Below are positions 26,238 through 38,441 of a stretch of DNA of 64,000 nucleotides, in pieces. Made by a program: the position numbers and the translations under genes. Each line of letters begins with the position of its first letter. Positions within the stretch are counted from its first letter, which is position 1. The DNA is from Archivesica marissinica (lineage: Eukaryota > Mollusca > Bivalvia > Venerida > Vesicomyidae), in assembly GCA_014843695.1 (NCBI GenBank), contig CM026387.1, positions 65,424,015-65,488,014 of the forward strand. The letters run 5' to 3'. The notes beneath the pieces are model-generated. The model did not search any database. It was not told the DNA's origin and saw only the letters and a list, made by a program, of their open reading frames with translations.

Positions 26238-26787
26238 ATTATATTAACATTGGTTATTTATTATATTTACAATGAACAGTAGTTCCAATCATACAATGAG
26301 ATTCACTACAGAAATTCAAAAGCTAATTCTGGAACAGACAATATTTTAGGATAGAACAAGACCGTGAAACTGGAAACCAGTAGATTTCCTTCAATCGAAC
26401 AACAAGCTTCTAGACCACTGGATCAAAATTAAATGTATTTCCAACTCATCATCAGCTAAGCTAAGCTTTCAATAAGCTCAAATATGATGACAGGTAACTT
26501 AATATGCTTGCTACAGTCATTAATAACCTGATATGAGGCGTTATTAACACAGCTTAAAACAAGAAACCATTCATTTGTAGCAGGCACATGATTACAACAT
26601 GTATATATCAAGATCTGTACAACGTTTAATTACCAGCATATTGTGGTACATTGTACGAATTATTGACATTGATATAGCTTTGTTTAGTCTTTACAAACAT
26701 ATCATGTTGACTGTATCTTATACATGTTATATTATAATATAGACAAGCTACAATTCTAGAAGAATTTTTGTTGTGTTTTGTTTATGT

Positions 26788-26990
26788 ACGAGACCTTGGT
26801 TTATGTAAAGTCCCACCTGAAAGACTGTTACTATTTCCATGGGGGGGGACGAACCCGCGACCCCTGGATTCCCAGTCCAGCAGGTTAACCACTGGACTAC
26901 GCATCCGTCTGTTGTATGAATGACAACAGCTACGCTTTCATCCGCGCCTACGAGAGTGATTACCATAAGTTGCTAAAGCTTGTGTCGCAA
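26788..26990. mobile_element. Chimeric SINE: SINE-C head next to SINE-B tail
   Basis: The minus-strand head at about 26848-26914 is strongly tRNA-like: GTAGTCCAGTGGTTAACC as an A-box region and GCGGGTTCGTCCCC as a B box. It is preceded by a SINE-C fragment (CACCTGAAAGACTGTTA). To the right, plus-strand sequence resembles the SINE-B tail (ACGCTTTCATCCGCGCC, then GAGAGTGATTACCATAAGTT). This piece lies in a block absent from the first contig. Confidence 0.65.
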
Positions 26991-27311
26991 TCCTTGCAAA
27001 TAAATATGACTTGTTACGGAGAAACTGAGGGCCGAAGCCAATCCTCGTGAACATTAGATTCAGTATGTAGTTTTAAAATGTTGTTAAAACTTGTGGCCCA
27101 ACCCATTTGCTTCAACATATAATGACAATCCTTGAGCAAACAATGCCACGAAGCATGCATTATGGATAGTTATACAAGTTTGTTCATTTGTTTTGTATTG
27201 TACACTGTATATATAGAATGCAATAAAATATGATTAAACTAAATAAAATAGGAAAATAAATGCGACTCGACACTGGTGTCATCAAATGTAATGGCTGCTG
27301 AATTAACTCAC
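26991..27311 (-). other. Intron between exons H and I, copy 2, right part
   Basis: AT-rich sequence without exon or repeat. Up to 27247 it has no counterpart in the first contig. From about 27248 it matches the first contig up to exon H. Confidence 0.6.
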
Positions 27312-27392
27312 CTCCTTTGGAAACTTTGGTAGAAGTTCTTTTGCCATCTTCATCTGTTCTAATGCAGCATCTGCTCTGGATAATGCCACATG
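27312..27392 (-). CDS. TEX11: TEX11-like exon H, second copy
   Basis: 27 codons, phase 0 on both sides, acceptor TACTTACAG and donor GTGAGT, identical to 7273-7353. It follows exon G (36044-36154), whose product ends FCYRAET, so the join gives a continuous helix pair as in TEX11/SPO22. The intron between G and H holds the 6-kb 19-bp array, the SINE remnants and two MITEs. The first three array units next to the exon are the same as in the first contig, after which the variant order differs. Confidence 0.9.
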
Positions 27393-30300
27393 CTGTAAGT
27401 ACAAACACATGATGTAAGTACAAACACATGCTGTAAGCACAAACACATGATGTAAGCATAAACACATGATGTAAACACAAACACATGATGTAAGCACAAA
27501 CACATGATGTAAGCACAAACACATGATGTAAGCACAAACACATGCTGTAAGCACAAACACATGATGTAAGCACAAACACATGATGTAAGCACAAACACAT
27601 GATGTAAGCACAAACACATGTTGTAAGCACAAACACATGATGTAAGCACAAACACATGATGTAAGCACAAACACATGATGTAAGCACAAACACATGTTGT
27701 AAGCACAAACACATGATGTAAGCACAAACACATGCTGTAAGCACAAACACATGATGTAAGCACAAACACATGATGTAAGCACAAACACATGATGTATGCA
27801 CAAACACATGATGTAAGCACAAACACATGATGTAAGCACAAACACATGATGTAAGCACACAAACATGATGTAAGCACACAAACATGATGTAAGCATAAAC
27901 ACATGATGTAAGCACACAAACATGCTGTAAGCACAAACACATGATGTAAGCACAAACACATGCTGTAAGCACACACACATGATGTAAGCACAAACACATA
28001 CTGTAAGCACAAACACATGATGTAAGCACAAACACATGCTGTAAGCACACACACATGATGTAAGCACAAACACATGATGTAAGCACAAACACATGATGTA
28101 AGCACAAACACATGATGTAAGCACAAACACATGATGTAAGCACAAACACATGATGTAAGCACAAACACATGATGTAAGCACAAACACATGATGTAAGCAT
28201 AAACACATGATGTAAGCACACAAACATGATGTAAGCACACAAACATGATGTAAGCATAAACACATGATGTAAGCATAAACACATACTGTAAGCACAAACA
28301 CATGCTGTAAACACACAAACATGATGTAAGCACAAACACATGATGTAAGCACACAAACATGATGTAAGCACACAAACATGATGTAAGCATAAACACATGA
28401 TGTAAGCATAAACACATGTTGTAAGCACAAACACATGATGTAAGCATAAACACATGATGTAAGCACAAACACATGATGTAAGCATAAACACATGATGTAA
28501 GCACAAACACATGATGTAAGCATAAACACATGATGTAAGCACAAACACATGATGTAAGCATAAACACATGATGTAAGCACAAACACATGATGTAAGCATA
28601 AACACATGATGTAAGCACAAACACATGATGTAAGCATAAACACATGATGTAAGCACAAACACATGATGTAAGCATAAACACATGATGTAAGCACAAACAC
28701 ATGATGTAAGCATAAACACATGATGTAAGCACAAACACATGATGTAAGCATAAACACATGATGTAAGCACAAACACATGATGTAAGCATAAACACATGAT
28801 GTAAGCACAAACACATGATGTAAGCATAAACACATGATGTAAGCACAAACACATGATGTAAGCATAAACACATGATGTAAGCATAAACACATACTATAAG
28901 CATAAACACATGATGTAACCATAAACACATGATGTAAGCACAAACACATGATGTAAGCATAAACACATGATGTAAGCACAAACACATACTGTAAGTATAA
29001 ACACATGATGTAAGCACAAACACATACTGTAAGCACAAACACATGATGTAAGCACAAACACATGATGTAAGCACAAACACATGATGTAAGCACAAACACA
29101 TGATGTAAGCATAAACACATGATGTAAGCACACACACATGATGTAAGCACAAACACATGATGTAAGCATAAACACATGATGTAAGCACAAACACATGATG
29201 TAAGCACAAACACATGATGTAAGTATAAACACATGATGTAAGCACAAACACATGATGTAAGCACAAACACATGATGTAAGCACAAACACATGATGTAAGC
29301 ACAAACACATACTGTAAGTATAAACACATGATGTAAGCACAAACACATGATGTAAGCACAAACACATACTGTAAGCACAAACACATGATGTAAGCACAAA
29401 CACATGATGTAAGCACAAACACATACTGTAAGTATAAACACATGATGTAAGCACAAACACATGATGTAAGCACAAACACATACTGTAAGCACAAACACAT
29501 GATGTAAGCACAAACACATGATGTAAGCACAAACACATACTGTAAGCACAAACACATGATGTAAGCACAAACACATGATGTAAGCACAAACACATACTGT
29601 AAGTATAAACACATGATGTAAGCACAAACAAATGATGTAAGCACAAACACATGATGTAAGCACAAACACATGATGTAAGCACAAACACATGATGCAAGCA
29701 CAAACACATGATGTAAGCATAAACAAATACTGTAAGTATAAACACATGATGTAAGCACAAACACATGATGTAAGCACAAACACATACTGTAAGCACAAAC
29801 ACATGATGTAAGTACAAACACATGATGTAAGCACAAACACATATTGTAAGTATAAACACATGATGTAAGCACAAACGCATGATGTAAGCACAAACACATA
29901 CTGTAAGCACAACACATGATGTAAGCACAAACACATGATGTAAGCACACACACATACTGTAAGCACAAACACATGATGTAAGCACAAACATATGATGTAA
30001 GCACAAACACATACTGTAAGTATAAACACATGATGTAAGCACAAACACATGATGTAAGCACAAACACATGATGTAAGCACAAACACATGATGTAAGCACA
30101 AACACATGATGTAAGCACAAACACATGATGTAAGCACAAACACATGATGTAAGCACAAACACATACTGTAAGCACAAACACATGATGTAAGCACAAACAC
30201 ATACTGTATACACAAACACATGGTGTAAGCACACAAACACATGGTGTAAGCACACAAACACATGGTGTAAGCACACACACACATGATGTAAGCACAAACA

Positions 30301-33300
30301 CATACTGTAAGCACAAACACATGGTGTAAGCACACAAACACATGATGTAAGCACACCCACACATGATGTAAGCATAAACACATGATATAAGCACAAACAC
30401 ATGATGTAAGCATAAACACATGATATAAGCACAAACACATGATGTAAGCATCAACACATGATGTAAGCACAAACAAATGATGTAAGCACAAACACATGAT
30501 GTAAGCATAAACACCTACTGTAACCACAAACACATGATGTAAGCACAAACACATGATGTAAGCACAAACACATGCTGTAAGCACAAACACATGATGTAAG
30601 CACACACACATGATGTAAGCATAAACACATGATGTAAGCACAAACATGATGTAAGCATAAACACATGATGTAAGCACAAACATGATGTAAGCATAAACAC
30701 ATGTTGTAAGCACAAACACATGATGTAAGCACAAACACATGATGTATGCACAAACACATGATGTAAGTATAAACACATGCTGTAAGCACAAACACATGAT
30801 GTATGCACAAACACATGATGTAAGCACAAACACATGATGTAAGCACAAACACATGATGTAAGCACAAACACATGGTGTAAGCACACACACACATGATGTA
30901 AGCACACACACACATGATGTAAGCACAAACACATACTGTAAGCACACACACACACATGATGTAAGCACAAACACATACTGTAAGCATAAACACATGGTGT
31001 AAGCACACAAACACATGATGTAAGCACAAACACATACTGTATGCACAAACACATGGTGTATGCACACAAACACATGGTGTAAGCACACACACACATGATG
31101 TAAGCACAAACACATACTGTAAGCACAAACACATGATGTAAGCACAAACACATGATGTAAACATAAACACATACTGTAAGCCCAAACACATGGTGTAAGC
31201 ATAAACACATGATGTAAGCATAAACACATGATGTAAGCATAAACACATGATGTAAGCACAAACACATGATGTAAGCACAAACACATGATGTAAACATAAA
31301 CACATACTGTAAGCCCAAACACATGGTGTAAGCATAAACACATGATGTAAGCATAAACACATGGTGTAAGCATAAACACATGATGTAAGCATAAACACAT
31401 GATGTAAGCATAAACACATGATGTAAGCACAAACAAATGATGTAAGCACAAACACATGATGTAAGCATAAACACCTACTGTAACCACAAACACATACTGT
31501 AAGCCCAAACACATGATGTAAGCATAAATACATGATATAAGCACAAACACATGATGTAAGCATAAACACATGATGTAAGCACAAACAAATGATGTAAGCA
31601 CAAACACATGATGTAAGCATAAACACCTACTGTAACCACAAACACATACTGTAAGCACAAAAACATGATGTAAGCACAAACACATGATGTAAGCACAAAC
31701 ACATGATGTAAGCACAAACACATGATGTAAGCGCACACATGCTGTAAGCACAAACACATACTGTAAGCACAAACACATGATGTAAGCATAAACACATAAT
31801 GTAAGCACAAACACATGATGTAAGCATAAACACATGATATAAGCACAAACACATGATGTAAGCACAAACACATGATGTAAGCACAAACACATACTGTAAG
31901 CACAAACACATGATGTAAGCACAAACACATGCTGTAAGCACAAACACATGCTGTAAGCACAAACACATGATGTAAGCACAAACACATGATGTAAGCACAA
32001 ACACATGCTGTAAGCATAAACACATGATGTAAGCACAAACACATGATGTAAGCACAAACACATACTGTAAGCATAAACACATACTGTAAGCACAAACACA
32101 TGATGTAAGCACAAACACATACTGTAAGCATAAACACATACTGTAAGCACAAACACATACTGTAAGCATAAACACATGATGTAAGCACAAACACATGATG
32201 TAAGCATAAACACATGATGTAAGCACAAACACATGATGTAAGCACAAACACATACTGTAAGCATAAACACATACTGTAAGCACAAACACATGATGTAAGC
32301 ATAAACACATGATGTAAGCACAAACACATGCTGTAAGCACAAACACATGATGTAAGCACAAACACATGATGTAAGCACAAACACATACTGTAAGCATAAA
32401 CACATGATGTAAGCATAAACACATGATGTAAGCATAAACACATGATGTAAGCACAAACACATACTGTAAGCACAAACACATGATGTAAGCACAAACACAT
32501 GACGTAAGCACAAACACATGATGTAAGCATAAACACATGATGTAAGCACAAACACATACTGTAAGCATAAACACATGGTGTAAGCACAAACATATACTGT
32601 AAGCACAAACACATGATATAAGCACAAAAACATACTGTAAGCACAAACACATACTGTAAGCATAAACACATAATGTAAGCACAAACACATACTGTAAGCA
32701 TAAACACATACTGTAAGCATAAACACATGATGTAGGCACAAACACATACTGTAAGCACAAACACATGATGTAAGCACAAACACATGATGTAAGCACAAAC
32801 ACATGATGTAAGCACAAACACATACTTTAAGCATAAACACATACTGTAAGCACAAACACATACTGTAAGCATAAACACATACTGTAAGCACAAACACATA
32901 CTGTAAGCATAAACACATGATGTAGGCACAAACACATACTGTAAGCACAAACACATGATGTAAGCACAAACACATGATGTAAGCACAAACACATGATGTA
33001 AGCACAAACACATACTTTAAGCATAAACACATGATGTAGGCACAAACACATACTGTAAGCACAAACACATGATGTAAGCACAAACACATACTGTAAGCAT
33101 AAACACATACTGTAAGCACAAACACATACTGTAAGCATAAACACATGATGTAAGCACAAACACATAATGTAAGCACAAACACATGATGTAAGCACAAACA
33201 CATGATGTAAGCATAAACACATGATGTAAGCACAAACACATGATATAAGCATAAACACATGATGTAAGTATAAACACATGATGTAAGCACAAACACATGA

Positions 33301-33402
33301 TGTAAGCACAAACACATGATGTAAGCATAAACACATGATGTATGCACAAACACATGACGTAAGCACAAACACATGATGTAAGCACAAACACATGCTGTAA
33401 GC
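27393..33402 (-). repeat. 19-bp minisatellite array at the exon H acceptor, copy 2
   Basis: About 316 units of the same 19-bp repeat as 7354-22193. It is complete on both sides: it starts at the splice site and stops at 33402 before unique sequence. Several stretches have the same variant order as the first array (for example 28886-29950 with about 9898-11150), so the two arrays are related by descent and differ by internal expansion or contraction. Confidence 0.97.
28430..28882. repeat. 38-bp dimeric higher-order repeat
   Basis: About 12 consecutive pairs in which GCACAAACACATGATGTAA alternates strictly with GCATAAACACATGATGTAA. No comparable strict alternation of this length was seen in the first array. 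Confidence 0.9.
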
Positions 33403-33410
33403 TATATTAG

Positions 33411-33475
33411 GTGGACGGGTCCTGCGTTAACACATTGGTCTGCAAATCCAGCAGTTGCAAGTTTGATGCCCCCAT
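33411..33475 (+). mobile_element. Degenerate tRNA-like SINE head
   Basis: GGACGGGTCCTGCGTTAACA followed by GCAAGTTTGATGCCCCC resembles a decayed tRNA-derived head (A and B box spacing). Too diverged for a functional tRNA gene. Confidence 0.4.
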
Positions 33476-33747
33476 CCCACTATAATATGAACATTCCTCC
33501 TGATGGCTCTGTAAATGGAGGTCCCACATACCGGTGCTATTCACTGCCGCGAACTATACATACTAAAGAAATGCTTGCACAACATCTTGACCTATAACCC
33601 GCTGACAATAAAATCAAACTACCAATGGGTGCTGCCCCAAACTGGGTTCTTGATGGAGACTTACTTTCTATAAGTAACTAGAGCCAACATTGAAGGTGAA
33701 TAAGACACCCACAACAACACTATGTTAATACTGAATGTCACATTCTT

Positions 33748-34300
33748 TTCAAGTTATGCTCCGGACAAGCATTTTTTTATTATTTTTTTTTATTTATACA
33801 AATTTATTTTAGCTCGATTGTGAAACAAGTTATTACAACTTATATTTATCACTCTCGAGACCTCATTCCTGATGGAATCCATCGCCATGAGGGAGAGAGA
33901 AGAGGCAATGTGGAATTTAAATGCCTTGCCTAAGGGCATAATCGTAACGGCTCCAGCGGGGCTCGAACTCCAGACCTTTCGCACCTGAAGCGAACGCGCA
34001 TCCACTGCGCTATCACGACTTCCACAAAGCATTCAATTAAATGCAAAGGGGAGATAATTCAGTAAGCACAACACAGAATGGTATGGTTGTTGAGCTTTGC
34101 ACTCCGCCTCATTGCCCTGTAGAAATGTTTATTTTATTTGATTTCCTTCAATAATGTTCAAGTTATGCTGCGGACAAACATTTAATGAAGCGAAAAGGGG
34201 AGATAATGTGGTAAGCACAACAGAGAGAGTTATGGTTCTTGCACACTGCACTCTGCCTCATTGACCTGTATCACTGTTCTAAGTTTCATTTAATTTCCTT
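33748..34300. repeat. Dispersed repeat in two direct copies, first split by a SINE
   Basis: TTCAAGTTATGCTCCGGACA at 33748 and TTCAAGTTATGCTGCGGACA at about 34157 each begin a stretch that includes AAAAGGGGAGATAAT and a CTGCCTCATTG-like segment. In the first copy the sequence is interrupted by the SINE-A at 33797-34024. Confidence 0.6.
33797..34024 (-). mobile_element. SINE-A, nearly full length
   Basis: Complete from the tail (TACAAATTTATTTTAGCTCG) to the tRNA-like head. On the minus strand the head reads GTCGTGATAGCGCAGTGGAT and GGAGTTCGAGCCCCGC (A and B boxes). It is inserted in another dispersed repeat. An 80-codon open frame here is SINE sequence. Confidence 0.9.
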
Positions 34301-34393
34301 AAGCAGACATGCTTCTACTGTTATAGGCTACTGTGACTTTAATCTTTACTTTAGTCAAATACTCCAACATCAGTAGGAGTCATGATAGCGCAG

Positions 34394-34608
34394 TGGAAGT
34401 CGTGATAGCGCAGTGGATGCGCGTTCGCTTCAGGTGCGAAAGGTCTGGAGTTCGAGCCCCGCTGGAACCGTTACGATTGTGCCCTTAGGCAAGGCATTCA
34501 AATTCCACGTTGCCTCTCCTCTCTCCCTCGTGGCGATGGATTCCATCAGGAATGATGTCTCGAGTTGAAATAACTTGTTTCGCAATCGAGCTAAAATAAA
34601 TTTGTATA
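34394..34608 (+). mobile_element. SINE-A with a duplicated head start
   Basis: Full head and most of the tail. An extra copy of CATGATAGCGCAGTGGAAGT lies immediately before the head, so the first about 17 bases are repeated. The tail lacks the usual GAGAGTGATTAATATAAG segment. Confidence 0.88.
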
Positions 34609-35071
34609 AACTATTGTAGGAGTCATCTAGTAGTCACCACCAACATCCATACAAAGTTTGACTAGGGTGGATTAAACTGTTCTGTAGTTGAGCAGACATG
34701 CTATTAACATCATTGTGGTGACCTTGACCATTAACACACTTAACTCCAGACTCCATATGGGTTGACTATATAATAGCTACCACAAACCTCTTCGTACAGT
34801 GAAGGAAAGCAGGTCAAAGATTCTCTTGTTAATGCTCAGGCACGTTTTAACTGTAAAGGTTGCCTTGACAACGACAGTTAACACATTGACCCGAAAATCA
34901 ATGTTTCATTTACGGGTATATTGTAGCTACCTACTGCCCTACAAAGTTTGACAAATATAGGTGAAACCCATAGTAATGACCAGACAAGAAATAGTCTACT
35001 GAACGGTGCCAGTAATGACTCTGTGCAAAGTTATATAATATGTACATCACGTCATAGTAAAGATTAGTGAA
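34609..35071. other. Intronic stretch without a recognised feature
   Basis: It contains loosely related phrases (CAAAGTTTGAC at about 34652 and 34939, GCAGACATGCT) suggesting an old diverged repeat, but no exon or structural element could be supported. Confidence 0.4.
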
Positions 35072-35288
35072 TACAAATATATTTTAGCTTGATTGCAAAA
35101 CAAGTTCTTACAACGTTAGTTTAAACAGCTCTCGAGACCTCATTCCTGATGGAATTCATCGCCATGAGGGAAAAAGAGGCAGCGTGGAATTTAAGTGCCT
35201 TGCCTAAGGACATAATCATAATGGCTACAACTGGCTGAAAACATCGTGCTCCTCACATCTCTAGCGAATGCACTATCATGACCTCCAC
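35072..35288 (-). mobile_element. SINE-A, old diverged copy
   Basis: The tail half matches clearly (TCTCGAGACCTCATTCCTGA). The tRNA-like head is badly decayed. Confidence 0.78.
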
Positions 35289-35382
35289 TTCTGTAGTAAT
35301 GTTATTAAGGTAAGCATACTAATTGTGTCTCTATAAATTCTATTTACTTTCACCCTAACTATGCTGGAAACAAGTATATTGG

Positions 35383-35572
35383 TTTTTGCAAATGGCATAG
35401 AGCCAGATTAGATGGCACAGAACACGCACAGAATGTGCCATCCATCTGATCAGGCTCTATGTTGTTTGCTATTCAGACAGTGGAGCTAAAACACTTGTCT
35501 GAATAACAAACGACATAGATCCTGATCAGATGTGGCACTACGCCACAGCTGACCTGGATCTATGTTGTTTGA
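35383..35572. mobile_element. Diverged MITE, family Q core
   Basis: It has the inner hairpins of family Q (ATAGAGCCAGATTAGATGGC, GATCAGGCTCTATGTTGTTT and ATAGATCCTGATCAGATG) but no intact TTAA ends. The hairpin tips differ from the other copies while staying self-complementary (GATGGCACA with TGTGCCATC; TGTGGC with GCCACA). Confidence 0.7.
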
Positions 35573-35693
35573 ACATTCCTTCCAATTTATTCAGCATTTT
35601 AAGTGTCAAAACAATATTAGCATTTGTATTTGATACTAAATGAGTATGTCATAATATATAGTCTTGTGTAAAATATTGCATGGTTAACCCATT

Positions 35694-35920
35694 CAACACC
35701 AAGTAACTGACATGGACTGGTCCATGACATTCTTAGACCAATAAATTAATAAAAAAATTTGGACCAATTCATTTTATTAAAATGGGTAATTTTGTCTAAA
35801 AACAGTAATATTACCTGCTAAAAGTGCAGATCCTGATGAGACGGCTCATCAAGAGCCGGCTCATCTGGATCTACACTTTTTGTAAGCCTATTTAGAGGTC
35901 TGTGGTGTTGAAAGGGTTAA
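35694..35920 (+). mobile_element. TTAA-flanked MITE, family P
   Basis: Starts TTAACCCATTCAACACC and ends GGTGTTGAAAGGGTTAA. The internal hairpin reads GACGGCTCATCAAGAGCCGG. Slightly shorter than the copy at 5723. Confidence 0.88.
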
Positions 35921-35958
35921 AATAGTGACATATTACTGGACACATAATGAGATGTATA

Positions 35959-36005
35959 CACATACGCACGCATGCACGCACGCACACACACACACACACA
36001 CACAG
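35959..36005. repeat. (CA)n microsatellite
   Basis: Short run of CACGCA units then pure CA, about 40 bp downstream (sense strand) of the exon G donor. Confidence 0.9.
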
Positions 36006-36043
36006 ATTTAGCTCTGCAAGGTGGATCATGTAGTGCAACTCAC

Positions 36044-36154
36044 AGTTTCTGCCCTGTAACAGAAGAGGGTGAAGAGGTCTTGTTCTGTGTCAAGTTTCTC
36101 TTTCTCTACAACCTCAGTACCAATATTAGCCATCTTCTTATCCAAGATCATCTT
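36044..36154 (-). CDS. TEX11: TEX11-like exon G
   Basis: A 111-nt exon of 37 codons, phase 0 to 0, with acceptor GGTTGCAG and strong donor GTGAGT. The peptide runs KMILDKKMANIG, a charged linker, then DTEQDLFTLFCYRAET. The Asp-Leu-Phe ... Tyr-x-Ala-Glu motif is typical of TEX11/SPO22 (family knowledge). The acceptor has a weak pyrimidine tract. An alternative AG 18 nt upstream (exon start 36172, after TTGCAAG) keeps the frame and adds six codons (CIRRLQ). That longer version fits the helix pattern well, so the true start is undecided. A TAA in frame further upstream limits the exon to these two options. Confidence 0.86.
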
Positions 36155-36174
36155 CTGCAACCTCCGTATACACT

Positions 36175-36520
36175 TGCAATTAGAACATTAGCAGAGGTTA
36201 TATCTCTTTATTTGCTTCTATGCACTTAGACGAGTTTTGCATTAAATCCATGCTGTAGACTACCAGTATACAGTAATATCATTATGATTAAATCATCACT
36301 CGTATTAAGAGATCACCCAAGGGACAGCGCAAAAATAGCTAAGCAGCAACTCCCTTTGATTCCCTTTGTTGGCTGCTTAATTAAATGACATGTTTCATTG
36401 TATATATCGCTTAATAAAACGTGGTTGCATGACATGCCTTATTAACTGGTAGCCATTAGCAGACATGTGAGCAGAACTCATCTTCTAGAAACGGCATATA
36501 AATCATGGTCTATAATCATA
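36175..36520 (-). other. Intron between exons F and G, proximal part
   Basis: AT-rich. It contains a fragment (GATTCCCTTTGTTGGCTGCT, about 36358) similar to the right half of the small element at 49939-50046. Nothing else recognised. Confidence 0.4.
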
Positions 36521-37440
36521 GTGATGGACAATGCCCTTGCAAGTTAGCTGATACAACATTGTGATGGACAATGCCCTTGCAAGATAGCTGATACAACATT
36601 GTGATCGACAATGCCCTTGCAAGATAGCTGATACAACATTGTGATGGACAATGCCCTTGCAAGATAGCTGATACAACATTGTGATGGACAATGCCCTTGC
36701 AAGATAGCTGATACAACATTGTGATGGACAATGCCCTTGCAAGATAGCTGATACAACATTGTGATGGACAATGCCCTTGCAAGTTAGCTGACACAACATT
36801 GTGATGGACAATGCCCTTGCAAGTTAGCTGACACAACATTGTGATGGACAATGCCCTTGCAAGTTAGCTGATACAACATTGTGATGGACAATGCCCTTGC
36901 AAGTTAGCTGATACAACATTGTGATGGACAATGCCCTTGCAAGATAGCTGATACAACATTGTGATGGACAATGCCCTTGCAAGATAGCTGACACAACATT
37001 GTGATGGACAATGCCCTTGCAAGATAGCTGAACAACATTGTGATGGACAATGCCCTTGCAAGATAGCTGATACAACATTGTGATGGACAATGCCCTTGCA
37101 AGTAGCTGATACAACATTGTGATGGACAATGCCCTTGCAAGATAGCTGAACAACATTGTGATGGACAATGCCCTTGCAAGATAGCTGACACAACATTGTG
37201 ATGGACAATGCCCTTGCAAGTTAGCTGATACAACATTGTGATGGACAATGCCCTTGCAAGATAGCTGATACAACATTGTGATGGACAATGCCCTTGCAAG
37301 TTAGCTGACACAACATTGTGATGGACAATGCCCTTGCAAGATAGCTGATACAACATTGTGATGGACAATGCCCTTGCAAGATAGCTGATACAACATTGTG
37401 ATGGACAATGCCCTTGCAAGATAGCTGATACAACATTGTG
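36521..37440. repeat. 40-bp minisatellite array
   Basis: About 23 units of 40 bp, GTGATGGACAATGCCCTTGC followed by AAGATAGCTGATACAACATT. Each junction gives a hairpin CATTGT-GATGG-ACAATG. Minor variants are AAGTTAGC, GACACAAC and single-base deletions. It lies in the intron between exons F and G. Minus-strand open frames over it are repeat artefacts. Confidence 0.97.
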
Positions 37441-37576
37441 ACATTTCAGGAAGTATTCATTTACATACAAAATAGAACTTTGGTTTACAATCATAACATT
37501 TTACTGGTACAATATTTTATCAGTGAAATAATAGTGACATGTTTGAAATGCACAGGTATATATAAGTTATAAAAAC

Positions 37577-37626
37577 CTTCTCAGATTTGTTCAATACTCT
37601 GTCAGCAAATTCTGCAATATTCCCAT
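37577..37626 (-). CDS. TEX11: TEX11-like exon F
   Basis: A 50-nt exon. Its first two bases (AT) complete a codon with the G ending exon E, giving Asp. The peptide DGNIAEFADRVLNKSEK follows TGRAWL from exon E and reproduces the family pattern Trp-Leu-Asp-x-Gly-Asn ... Ala-Asp ... Leu. The acceptor is good (CTTTCTTTCAG). The donor is weak: AAG then GTTTTTATAA, without the usual purine at +3 or the G at +5. The phase after it is 0, matching exon G. It sits 137 bp upstream (sense strand) of the 40-bp array. Confidence 0.86.
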
Positions 37627-38223
37627 CTGAAAGAAAGCGAAAATGATATATGAAAAATATGTTACTAACTATCATGAGTGTAGAACAGTCCTCATTTATT
37701 GAGTACATTAACCCCATGTACGCGATTTATACAAAATGGACAAAACTATTAATTAACCCTTTCCCTCATAGAAGCACCTCTTGACGCCATTACCAATACG
37801 ACATACATTGACAATGTAGTAGCCAAACCAATGTTCATAATAAAGGCCAGAATCTCATATAGTCCCAGAAATATCGATGGAGGTGGGATAGATATGGCGA
37901 CTACTCATCCACTGCATGATAGCTAAATGGCTATCATTTGTATGGAGATATAATAGTATACCGGTATTAACCTAAATCTCTATGAAGAAAAGGGTTAATT
38001 TAAGTCTATTACTGAGCACATCTGGGACAACATGTACTTGTTAAGAGGTTATTGTAAAAGGATAGATACCAATGGAACAATTAACTGAGACAGTCACCGA
38101 CAAGGCAACCAACAAACATTCCACTGGCATTGTGAAATCCATGACCACGAACATCTCGACCATGTTTAATAAACTTTCCCCATATTTTAGTATTATCATC
38201 CATTTTCAATTTATTGTTAGTTA
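37627..38223 (-). other. Intron between exons E and F, part
   Basis: AT-rich single-copy-looking sequence. No exon, TIR or tRNA-like box was seen. Confidence 0.4.
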
Positions 38224-38441
38224 TTACAAATTTATTTTAGCTCGATTGCAAAACAAGTTCTTACAAATTATATTAATCACTCTCGATACCTCATTCCTGA
38301 TGGAATCATCGCCAGAGAAGACGCATGTGGAATTTAAATGCCTTGCCTAATGGCACAATCGTAACGGTTCCAGCGGGGCACAAACTCCGGACCTTTCGCA
38401 CTTGAAGCGAAAGTTCTATCACTGCGCCATTGCGACTTCCA
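38224..38441 (-). mobile_element. SINE-A, nearly full length
   Basis: Tail to head in minus orientation with small deletions in the middle (GAATCATCGCCAGAGAAG) and a mutated A box. Confidence 0.85.

Noticed and set aside
26848..26914. Functional tRNA gene
   Set aside because: A and B boxes are good, but the sequence is joined to SINE body and tail, and the cloverleaf arms do not pair convincingly by eye.
36503..37494. Minus-strand frames with a 40-residue period
   Set aside because: Artefact of the 40-bp array between exons F and G.
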